Origin: Acidimicrobiales bacterium
GTDB taxonomy: Bacteria > Actinomycetota > Acidimicrobiia > Acidimicrobiales > Iamiaceae
Assembly: GCA_035630295.1 (NCBI GenBank)
Contig: DASQKY010000016.1
Coordinates: 1 to 64,000, forward strand
Length of the DNA stretch: 64,000 nucleotides
Direction: 5' to 3'
The notes beneath the pieces were generated by a model. It was not told the DNA's origin. It searched no databases and saw only the letters and a list, made by a program, of their open reading frames with translations. Below are positions 28,583-36,015 of this stretch, piece after piece (position 1 is the first letter of the stretch; each line of letters starts with the position of its first letter). The position numbers and the translations under genes were made by a program.

Positions 28583-29980
28583 TCAGTGGGCCGGGACGCG
28601 GGCCGGGAGGCGGCGGGCGGCCCCGGCCCCGGCGCCGGCCACCGCCACCCCGAGGAGGAAGGCCAGGGCCAGCCCCGAGGAGACGTCCCACCCCCGGCCG
28701 TCGCCCAGGGCCACGACGGCGCCGGCCAGGCCGGTGCCGATCGACACGCCCAGCACGTCGCAGAGGTGCAGGGCGGCCGAGGCCTCGCCCTCCCGGCCCG
28801 GGGCGGCGGCGCCCAGGGCGGTGACCGAGAGGGGGGCGTAGCCCAGGCCCATGCCCAGGCCGGCCACCCCCCAGGCGCCGACCGCGGCCCACGCCGGCAG
28901 GGCCAGCACCACCACCACCATGGCCAGGCCCGAGGCGGCGAGCAGCAGGAAGGCGATGCGGTCCAGGCGCCGGGGGCCGGTGCGCCCGATGACCCGCTCC
29001 TGGATCCAGGCCCCCGCGCTCCACAGCACCGAGGTGACGGTGAGCGCGGCCCCGGCCAGGAACGTCGAGCCCCCCCGGCCCGTGGTCACGGCCAGCGAGA
29101 TGAAGGCGTCGGCCCCGAAGAAGGACCAGGTCAGGATGCCGCGCACGGCCACGGTGGCGGGCAGGCCGGGGGCCAGGCGGGCCGTGCCGGGGGGCACGAG
29201 GCGGAGGAAGGCCAACGCCGCGATCGGCGCCCCGGCGGCCACCAGGGCCACGGCCAGGAGGGCGGTCGAGGCCTGGCCGGCGGCCAGCACGGCCCCCACC
29301 CCCAGGACCAGGAGGGCGACGTGGCCCAGGCGGGCCCCGTCACCGGCCCGGGCCCGGGGGGCGGCCCGGCCCAGGCCCAGGAGGGAGGGCACGGTGATGG
29401 CCGCGGCCAGGGCCACCAGGGGCAGCAGGCCGAGGAACACCGCCCGCCACGACGCCGCGTGCTCGATCACCACGGCCAACGACGGGCCCACCACGCCGGG
29501 CACCACCCAGGCCGTGGACATGATGGCGAAGATCCGGGGCCGGGCGGCCGGGGGGTAGCCCCGGGCCACGCTGGCGTAGGCCGAGGCGGGGATGGTGCCG
29601 GCGCCCACGCCCTGGACCACCCGGGCCGCCACCAGCACGGCCATGGAGTCGGCCAGGCCCCCGGCCACCAGCCCGGCGGCGAAGAGGGCCAGCCCGAGGG
29701 CGAAGGGCAGGGCCGGGCCCCGCCGGTCGGTGAGCACGCCGGTCACCACGATGCCGACCAGGCTCCCGAGGAAGAAGCCGCTGAAGACCCAGCCGTAGAG
29801 GGCCAGGTCCCCCAGGTCGTCCTCGACCACGGGCATGACGGTGGCGATGGCCAGCGACTCGAAGGCGGCCAGGGTGATGGTCAGGACCAGGCCCGCGGTC
29901 AGCAGCCGGCGCCCGGGGGCCCACACCCCGCCGGTGGCGGCCGGGACGCCCGGGGGGGCCGCCGGGGCCGGGACGGTCAC
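28583..29980 (-). CDS. MFS transporter (drug/proton antiporter type)
   Basis: A 465-residue integral membrane protein with at least twelve hydrophobic helices. It carries major-facilitator landmarks: MPVVEDDLGDLALYGWVFSG and the A-motif-like loop GVLTDRRGPALPFALGL between helices 2 and 3, followed by ARVVQGVGAGTIPASAY (motif C-like). It probably exports a small molecule by proton antiport; the substrate cannot be read from sequence. The GTG start overlaps the stop of the upstream hydrolase gene by four bases, so the two are coupled. It converges with argS. Confidence 0.88.
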   Translation of the reverse strand: MTVPAPAAPPGVPAATGGVWAPGRRLLTAGLVLTITLAAFESLAIATVMPVVEDDLGDLALYGWVFSGFFLGSLVGIVVTGVLTDRRGPALPFALGLALFAAGLVAGGLADSMAVLVAARVVQGVGAGTIPASAYASVARGYPPAARPRIFAIMSTAWVVPGVVGPSLAVVIEHAASWRAVFLGLLPLVALAAAITVPSLLGLGRAAPRARAGDGARLGHVALLVLGVGAVLAAGQASTALLAVALVAAGAPIAALAFLRLVPPGTARLAPGLPATVAVRGILTWSFFGADAFISLAVTTGRGGSTFLAGAALTVTSVLWSAGAWIQERVIGRTGPRRLDRIAFLLLAASGLAMVVVVLALPAWAAVGAWGVAGLGMGLGYAPLSVTALGAAAPGREGEASAALHLCDVLGVSIGTGLAGAVVALGDGRGWDVSSGLALAFLLGVAVAGAGAGAARRLPARVPAH

Positions 29981-30975
29981 CGGCCGGTCCCCGGCCCCGA
30001 GGAGGCGGCGATGTGGTCGTCGATCCAGGAGGCCACCCGGTCGGGGTGGCGGCGGATGGCCCAGTGCCCGCCCTCGACCCGGCGGAGGCGCGCCCCGGGG
30101 GACAGGGTCCCGATCCCCTCGAACAGGGACGGGGTCAGGAAGGCGTCGTCCTCCAGGACCAGCACCTGCACCGGGACCCGGGCCGGGGCCCCGGGGGTCC
30201 GGGGGGCGCCGGGGCCCAGGTTGGCCCGGTACAGGCCCACCCCGGCCACGGCGTCGTCGACCAGCCCCGGGCCGGGCCAGTCGGCGTCGGTGGCCACGCC
30301 CTCGCGCTGGCGCTGGAGCCGGGGCCACGCTCGGCCCAGGCCGAGCCGCCACGCCGCCGGGCCCAAGCCGGGGACCAGCAGGGCCCCCACGTACGACGAG
30401 CGGGCGGCCTGCCGGGCCAGGGCCCGCAGGTCGGCGGGGTGGGGGCGCAGCCGGGCCCGGGCCCAGGCCCCGGCCAGCTCGAGGGGCGGACCGGAGAGGG
30501 AGGTGAAGGAGGCGATCCGGGTGGCGGCCTGCGGGTCGGCCACCGCGGCCCAGGACTGGACCGAGCCCCAGTCGTGGCCCACCAGGTGGGCCGGGCGTCC
30601 GGGGGAGGTGGCCTCCAGCACCGCCACCAGGTCCGCCACCAGCCGGGGCAGCCGGTAGGCCCGCACCGGCCGGGGGTGGTCGGAGCGGCCCGCGCCCCGC
30701 ACGTCGGGGGCGACCACGTGCCGGGCCGGGTCGCCGGCTCGCAGGGCGGCCACCACCGGGTGCCACACCGTCGAGGAGTCCGGGTAGCCGTGGACCAGCA
30801 CGGTGGTGGGCCCGGGTCCGGGCGTGCCCCACTCGGCCACCGACAGGTCGACGCCGTCGCCCCGCACCCGGCGGCGGGCGGGCGGGCCCGGGTCGCTCCG
30901 CCGGTGGCCGGGGCCGTGGTCAGGGCCGGAGGCGGGGCCGGGGTCGTCGGGGGCGGGGCGCGGGGGACCGGGCAC
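29977..30975 (-). CDS. Alpha/beta hydrolase, epoxide hydrolase/haloalkane dehalogenase-like
   Basis: A 332-residue alpha/beta-fold hydrolase. The oxyanion HG motif is in VLVHGYPDSSTVW. The nucleophile elbow is GHDWGSVQSW, where Asp rather than Ser is the nucleophile, as in epoxide hydrolases and haloalkane dehalogenases. The general-base His is in VEGGHWAIRRHPD near the C-terminus, and LVLEDDAFL precedes it. The first 40 residues are Pro/Gly-rich and the GTG start is uncertain. Coupled to the MFS gene downstream, so product export is conceivable. Confidence 0.85.
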   Translation of the reverse strand: MPGPPRPAPDDPGPASGPDHGPGHRRSDPGPPARRRVRGDGVDLSVAEWGTPGPGPTTVLVHGYPDSSTVWHPVVAALRAGDPARHVVAPDVRGAGRSDHPRPVRAYRLPRLVADLVAVLEATSPGRPAHLVGHDWGSVQSWAAVADPQAATRIASFTSLSGPPLELAGAWARARLRPHPADLRALARQAARSSYVGALLVPGLGPAAWRLGLGRAWPRLQRQREGVATDADWPGPGLVDDAVAGVGLYRANLGPGAPRTPGAPARVPVQVLVLEDDAFLTPSLFEGIGTLSPGARLRRVEGGHWAIRRHPDRVASWIDDHIAASSGPGTGR

Positions 30976-31048
30976 GGCGGCAGGGTACCCACGGGTCGGG
31001 CCGACCGGCCCGGGTGCCTCCCCGGCGGCCGGGCCGCCGGTGGCCGGG

Positions 31049-31957
31049 TCAGGGCCGGACGATGTCCATCGACCAGGCCGGCATGGTGCGGGTGGCGGGG
31101 TCGTAGGAGCGCAGCCACACCGGCAGCCAGACCGGGTCGGCCATGCGGGACGGGTGGTGGCCGGCCAGGAGGGTGGCGGCCAGGGTGGGCAGGAGCTCGA
31201 AGAGGAAGCCGAAGGACCAGCACAGCAGGCGCCAGTGGGCCACTGGCCGCCAGAGGCGACCCGAGCGAGCCAGGCCGACCAGCGTGCCCAGCACCGTGAA
31301 CCAGGCCATCGCCACCACGGCCACCCCGGTGCCCAGGGCCAGGGACCGGCGGGTCCCGCCGGCGGCCCGGTGGACGTCGAAGGCCACCTCCTTGTGCTCC
31401 ACCTCCTCGGCCAGGTGCCAGAGGAAGAGCGTGGCCGGGACCACGTCGGCCCCCCGCAGCAGGTCGTGGGCCCGCCGGTCGACCCACCGGGCGGCCACGA
31501 AGGCCAGGGCCTCGAAGCCCGCGGCGTAGCCGAGGGCGAACCGGCGCCCGCGGCGGCGGGCCAGGGCGACGAAGGAGCGCCCGATCCAGCGCTCGATCCG
31601 GGCCAGGGCCGGCCGGCGGGCCACCAGCACCCGGTTGAGGCGCTGGTGGGCGCCGTGGTGGGCCGTCTCCTGGCCGATCCAGGCCTCGGCCTCGGCCCGC
31701 AGGTCGTCGGGGAGGTCGGGCAGGGCGTCCCGGACGGCGCCGGCCACGTAGGGCTCGGCGTGGGGCATGAGCAGCGACACGGCGTTGGCCACGCAGGCCA
31801 GCTCGGGCCGCTGCGGCGTCCAGTCCGGGTCCAGGTCGGCCGGCCACTCGAAGCGGAGGCGTCGCACCGTGGGCCCGGCCGGGGCCACCGGCGCCGCCGG
31901 GTCCGGGGCCGGCTCGGGGGCCGGGGGAGCGGGGGCGACGACCATCCCCGTCCTCAT
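31049..31957 (-). CDS. Metal-dependent hydrolase family protein (PF10118-like)
   Basis: A 302-residue protein. The core has Glu/His clusters GQETAHHGAHQRLN and HLAEEVEHKEVAFDVHRAAGG, spaced like a di-metal helical-bundle site. A hydrophobic stretch VAVVAMAWFTVLGTLVGLA follows. This pattern is that of the predicted metal-dependent hydrolases of PF10118; their substrate is not established. The ATG giving MRTGMVVAPAPP was chosen; a second in-frame ATG lies four codons later, and the open frame upstream is low complexity. It is divergent from the kinase gene. Confidence 0.75.
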   Translation of the reverse strand: MRTGMVVAPAPPAPEPAPDPAAPVAPAGPTVRRLRFEWPADLDPDWTPQRPELACVANAVSLLMPHAEPYVAGAVRDALPDLPDDLRAEAEAWIGQETAHHGAHQRLNRVLVARRPALARIERWIGRSFVALARRRGRRFALGYAAGFEALAFVAARWVDRRAHDLLRGADVVPATLFLWHLAEEVEHKEVAFDVHRAAGGTRRSLALGTGVAVVAMAWFTVLGTLVGLARSGRLWRPVAHWRLLCWSFGFLFELLPTLAATLLAGHHPSRMADPVWLPVWLRSYDPATRTMPAWSMDIVRP

Positions 31958-32078
31958 CGGCCCGGGGGCGGGCGAGGTGAGGCCGGCCGGGGGTCCCCGC
32001 CCTGGCGCCGGCCCCCGGGGGGCAGGGGTACAGTCGGCTCCCGCGTGGCGGTCGACGACGGAGGATGGGGCGATCCCG

Positions 32079-34691
32079 ATGGCTGACCAACCCACCCCGG
32101 GGCCGGACGCCGGCCCGCCGCCCCCGCCGGCCATCGGGGGCGTGCCCCTGCCGCCGGGCTACGTGCTGGTCGAGCGCCTGGGCTCGGGCGGCTTCGCCAC
32201 CGTGTGGCTGGCCGAGCAGGGCCGGCTCGGCCGCCGGGTGGCGGTGAAGCTGCTGGGCGAGACCCTCGACGACGCCGAGCGGGAGCGGCGGTTCCTGGCC
32301 GAGTGCCGGGCCATCGGGCGCCTCTCCGGCCACCCCGCGGTGGTCACCGTGCACGACGCCGGCACCACCGACGCCGGCCACCCCTACCTGGTGATGGAGC
32401 ACCTGCCCGGGGGCTCGCTCCACGACCGGGTGGCCCGCCACGGGCCGATGCCGTGGGCCGAGGTGCTCGACGTGGGCGTCCACGTGGCCGACGCCCTGGC
32501 CGCGGCCCACGACGCCGGCATCCTCCACCGCGACGTCAAGCCCGCCAACGTGCTCCTGGACGAGAACGGGGCCCCCAAGCTGGGCGACTTCGGCATCGCC
32601 CGGCTCTCGGAGGGCACCAACACCGCCACCGGCACCCTGGTGGGCACCATCCCCTTCACGCCTCCCGAGGTGCTCTCCGGCCACCGGCCCGGGCCCACCG
32701 CGGACGTGTGGTCCCTGGGGGCCACCCTCCACGCCCTCCTGACCGGGTCGAGCCCCTTCGGCGGCGACCGGGACGAGCCGCCGGCCGCCACCATCGCCCG
32801 GGTGCTGCGCTCCGAGCCGCCCCCGCTGCCGCCGGCGGTGCCGGCGCCGCTGCGGGACCTGGTCCGGACGACGCTGGGGGCCGAGCCGGGGAGCCGGCCC
32901 CAGAGCGCGGCCGAGGTGGCGGGACAGCTCCAGCGGATCCAGGCCGACCGGGGCCTGCCCGTCACCCCGGCCCGGTCGACCCGCACCGCGCCGCCGACCC
33001 CCCCGCCCTCGCCGGCCCTCGACGCCACCGTGCTGGGGATGGCCCCGGTGGTCACCGGCCCACCCCCTCCCACGCCCGTCCCGGCGCCGCCCACGCCCGT
33101 CCCGCCCACGCAGGTCCCGGCGCCGCCCACGGTGGTCGGTGCGGGATCGGCGGCCGCCGGCCCGCCGAGCGGCGGCGCCGCGGATGCCGGCGCCACCGCC
33201 GTGCTGCGCCCCCACGACCCGGCCGGCTCCCCGCCCGGGGGCGCCACCCCGCCGCCCGGCGCCGGCCGGGCCCCCGGTCGCCGGCGGGGCCCCCTGGTGG
33301 CCGCGGTGGTGGTCGTGCTCCTCCTGGTGGCCGCCGGGGTGGGGGCGGCCCTGGTCCTGGGGGGCGGGGACGACGACCCCGAGGCGGCCACCACCACCGC
33401 TGATGAGGCGGGCGGGACCACTGCGCCCGACGACGAGGGCGGCCCGCAGGGGGCCGAGTTCCTGAAGGAGATCGACACCCCGCTGGGCGCCCCCCTGGCC
33501 GTGCCCACCGGGACCTCGGCCGCCCCGACCGGCGGCTGGCAGCTCGACGGCGCCTGCGTGGAGGAGGGCGTGTGCTCGATCGTGGGCGTCGACGGCGACC
33601 TGGTCGCCCTGCGCGGCGACCCCGCCGGCAACCTCACCCTCAGCCGCCACGCCGCGGCCGACGGGGCCCAGGCGTACTCCGTCGACCTGGGCGTGGGGGC
33701 CGACGCCGGGCTGGGTCGGGCCGCCGACGCCCTGGTGGTGGCCACCTCCGACGGGGGGCGCCGCACCTACCGGGCCATCGAGCCCGGCGACGGCTCGGAG
33801 CGGTGGAGCGTCCAGGTCGACGACAGCGACGGCCCGTACCTGCCCAACCCCCAGATCTCGACCGACCACGTCGTGCTCGTCCTCGGGAACGTGCACGAGT
33901 ACGTCACCGTCGCCGTGGGCGACGGCACCGAGCGGCGCGACACCGGCACCGTCCTGGCCACCGACGAGGACACGGTCTACGTCGCCCTCGACGGGGTCCT
34001 GGTGGCCCGGGCCCTGGCCACCGGGGAGGAGCGGTGGCGCGCCCCCGAGGTGGTCCCGGCCGCCCCGGCCGACGAGTTCCCGTCGTCGCGCTACGGCGTG
34101 GTCTTCGGCCAGGTCCTGGTGGTGGCCACCGCCGGGGAGGTGGTGGGCCTGAACCGGGCCGACGGGTCGATCCGCTGGCGCCAGCCCCTCTCCGACGGCG
34201 GGGTCACGGTGGGCCGCCCCCTGGCCGTCTCCACCGCCGCCGGCCGGGTCATCGTCTCGGCCGAGTCCGGTGACCTGGGCCTGGAGTCCCCGACCGGCAC
34301 CGTCACCTGGCGGGAGGCCCGGGACCGCCTGGTGCTGGACCCGTCGCTGGATCGCGACCTCCTCCGCTCGGCCCAGGGCAACGGCATCTGGTTCGGGGAG
34401 GGCAGCCGCCTGATCGCCGGGTGGACCGGCGTGCGGCTCCGGGTCATCGACACCACCACCGGCGAGGTGGTGGCCGACGAGGCCCTGCCCCCCACCGCCG
34501 ACCGCTCCTCGGTGGCCATCTTCCAGACCGGCCTGGCCCTGCTCAGCGGCTCGCAGGTCACCGTCCACTCCAACCACGACGGCTCGGTCCTGTGGCAGGT
34601 GGAAGCCGGTGACGCCACCTCCGTGGTGGCCATCGACGGCGGCATCGCCCTCGTCGGCCCCTCCGGCATCCGAGCCCTGACCAGGGGGTAG
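32079..34691 (+). CDS. Membrane Ser/Thr protein kinase with extracytoplasmic beta-propeller-like domain
   Basis: An 870-residue Hanks-type kinase. The catalytic domain covers about 28-290: Gly loop GSGGFATV, Lys57 in VAVKLLG, catalytic loop HRDVKPANVLL, and DFG at about 170, with APE-like PPEVLSG. A Pro/Thr-rich linker spans 310-400, then one transmembrane helix near 404-428. The outer part (about 440-870) contains repeated strands such as ATGEERWRAPEV, ADGSIRWRQPL, TGTVTWREA and DGSVLWQVEAGD, typical of PQQ-like propeller blades. No PASTA repeats are present. GGAGGA lies 13 bases before the ATG, and a TACAGT -10 candidate is at 32029. Confidence 0.92.
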   Translation: MADQPTPGPDAGPPPPPAIGGVPLPPGYVLVERLGSGGFATVWLAEQGRLGRRVAVKLLGETLDDAERERRFLAECRAIGRLSGHPAVVTVHDAGTTDAGHPYLVMEHLPGGSLHDRVARHGPMPWAEVLDVGVHVADALAAAHDAGILHRDVKPANVLLDENGAPKLGDFGIARLSEGTNTATGTLVGTIPFTPPEVLSGHRPGPTADVWSLGATLHALLTGSSPFGGDRDEPPAATIARVLRSEPPPLPPAVPAPLRDLVRTTLGAEPGSRPQSAAEVAGQLQRIQADRGLPVTPARSTRTAPPTPPPSPALDATVLGMAPVVTGPPPPTPVPAPPTPVPPTQVPAPPTVVGAGSAAAGPPSGGAADAGATAVLRPHDPAGSPPGGATPPPGAGRAPGRRRGPLVAAVVVVLLLVAAGVGAALVLGGGDDDPEAATTTADEAGGTTAPDDEGGPQGAEFLKEIDTPLGAPLAVPTGTSAAPTGGWQLDGACVEEGVCSIVGVDGDLVALRGDPAGNLTLSRHAAADGAQAYSVDLGVGADAGLGRAADALVVATSDGGRRTYRAIEPGDGSERWSVQVDDSDGPYLPNPQISTDHVVLVLGNVHEYVTVAVGDGTERRDTGTVLATDEDTVYVALDGVLVARALATGEERWRAPEVVPAAPADEFPSSRYGVVFGQVLVVATAGEVVGLNRADGSIRWRQPLSDGGVTVGRPLAVSTAAGRVIVSAESGDLGLESPTGTVTWREARDRLVLDPSLDRDLLRSAQGNGIWFGEGSRLIAGWTGVRLRVIDTTTGEVVADEALPPTADRSSVAIFQTGLALLSGSQVTVHSNHDGSVLWQVEAGDATSVVAIDGGIALVGPSGIRALTRG

Positions 34692-34700
34692 AGCTCCGCC

Positions 34701-34748
34701 ACACCGAAGGTGCTTGAAGTGCCCAACGGATTCGGTGTACACCCTTTT
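34701..34748 (+). terminator. Inverted repeat and T-tract between kinase and ATPase genes
   Basis: ACACCGAA (34701-34708) and TTCGGTGT (34731-34738) are exact inverted repeats. The enclosed bases can pair further with G-U wobbles. Overlapping the right arm is GGTGTACACC (34734-34743), a perfect 10-base palindrome, followed by CTTTT. It may terminate the kinase gene, or the palindrome may be an operator for the ATPase pair that begins 28 bases downstream. The sequence is less GC-rich than its surroundings. Confidence 0.45.
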
Positions 34749-34770
34749 CGTTGGCTATCCGGAGGATCGC

Positions 34771-36015
34771 ATGTCGCAGTGGAAGGACGAAGCGCCGCCG
34801 TCGGCGCTCCGCCCTCAGCGGGGCGGATCACCCACCGCCGCCTCGGTCCTCTACCGCGACGCCATCGTCGATCGGTTGTGGGAGGCGCTGTGCGCCGGGG
34901 AGAGCATCGTGCTCAGCGCTGAGAAGCGGGTCGGCAAGACGGCGGTCATGCGGGTCCTCGAAGCTCGGGCCACCGACGAGGTGGTGGTCATCTACCGCGA
35001 CGTCGAGGGGGTCGGAAGCCCCCGGCGCCTGGCCGAGCTGCTGGCGCAGGACGTGCTGCCGCGCCTCGGTGGCCTCGACAAGGCCCGACACCGCCTCAGG
35101 GACCTCGTCGAGAAGGTGGGGGGCACGAGCGTTGGCCCTGTCACCCTCCCGGACATGGAGGGTCCCGGTTGGCGGAGCTCCCTCGACGATCTCTTCGGCT
35201 CGTTGGACGACCACCTGGAGTCCCAGGAGCAGGTCGTGGTCGTGATCTGGGACGAGGCGCCCTGGATGGTGGACAAGGTTCGCCGCGACTGCGGCTGGGA
35301 GGTGGCGGTCGACCTGCTCGACGAGCTGCGGGCGGCGCGGGACCGCTATCGCCGCATCCGCTTCGTCTTCACCGGCTCGATCGGGTTCCATCACGTCCTC
35401 CGATCGCTGCGCGACGGCCGCAGCCATCGGGCGACGCTCAACACCATGCGCGACGAGGAGCTGCCGCCTCTCGCCCCTGCCGATGCCGGGCGCCTGGCCT
35501 GGGCCCTGCTCCGCTGGACCGCCGAGCATGGTCTGACCACCCCGGTCATCGCTCTGCCGGACCTCGCTGAGCGGGTGGGGGAGGTCTGCGAGGGGATCCC
35601 GTGGTTCATCCACGCCGCGGTGGATGACCTGGCCAGGCTGGGCGAGCCGATCGACCTGGCCGCCGTGGACCAGGTGGCGGCCGATGCTCGCTTCGCCCCC
35701 AACGACGGGTGGGAGCTGGCGCACTACGAGGACCGCCTGCCTGAGTACTACGGGGAAGATGCCCTCACGGCGGGCTTGGCTCTGGACGCCGTCGCGGTCC
35801 GGGGCACGGCCTCCACCGCGGAGGTGGCCGCCGACCTCCAGCACCACGGCTCGGAACACGACGAGGCCTCGGCCCGCAAGCTGCTCGAGCTGCTCCAGGC
35901 CGACCACTACCTCCGGCGGGGCCCGGACGGCTGGACCTTCACCTATCGGCTCATCCGAGAGGCGTGGCTCGACCGGCGCGACCTCCGGCAGCCGGAGGGG
36001 ATGGGCCACCCATGA
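34771..36015 (+). CDS. P-loop ATPase A of a two-ATPase accessory unit
   Basis: A 414-residue ATPase of the AAA/STAND-like ATPase_2 style. Walker A is a variant, AEKRVGKTA at residues 50-58, where the first Gly of GxxxxGKT is Ala. Walker B is VVVVIWDEAPWM at 155-166, and a sensor-1-like strand FVFTGSIGF follows at 198. Residues about 330-400 form a winged-helix-like region with STAEVAADLQHHGSEHDEAS and YLRRGPDGWTFTYRLIREAW. The ATG follows GGAGGA at a four-base gap, so it was chosen over an upstream TTG. Codon third positions are less G/C-biased than in neighbouring genes, suggesting transfer. Its stop overlaps the next ATG (ATGA). Function unknown. Confidence 0.82.
   Translation: MSQWKDEAPPSALRPQRGGSPTAASVLYRDAIVDRLWEALCAGESIVLSAEKRVGKTAVMRVLEARATDEVVVIYRDVEGVGSPRRLAELLAQDVLPRLGGLDKARHRLRDLVEKVGGTSVGPVTLPDMEGPGWRSSLDDLFGSLDDHLESQEQVVVVIWDEAPWMVDKVRRDCGWEVAVDLLDELRAARDRYRRIRFVFTGSIGFHHVLRSLRDGRSHRATLNTMRDEELPPLAPADAGRLAWALLRWTAEHGLTTPVIALPDLAERVGEVCEGIPWFIHAAVDDLARLGEPIDLAAVDQVAADARFAPNDGWELAHYEDRLPEYYGEDALTAGLALDAVAVRGTASTAEVAADLQHHGSEHDEASARKLLELLQADHYLRRGPDGWTFTYRLIREAWLDRRDLRQPEGMGHP

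Noticed and set aside
34714-34770. TTG start extending ATPase A by 19 residues
   Set aside because: The ATG at 34771 has GGAGGA at proper distance, while the TTG has none and lies inside the inverted repeat.
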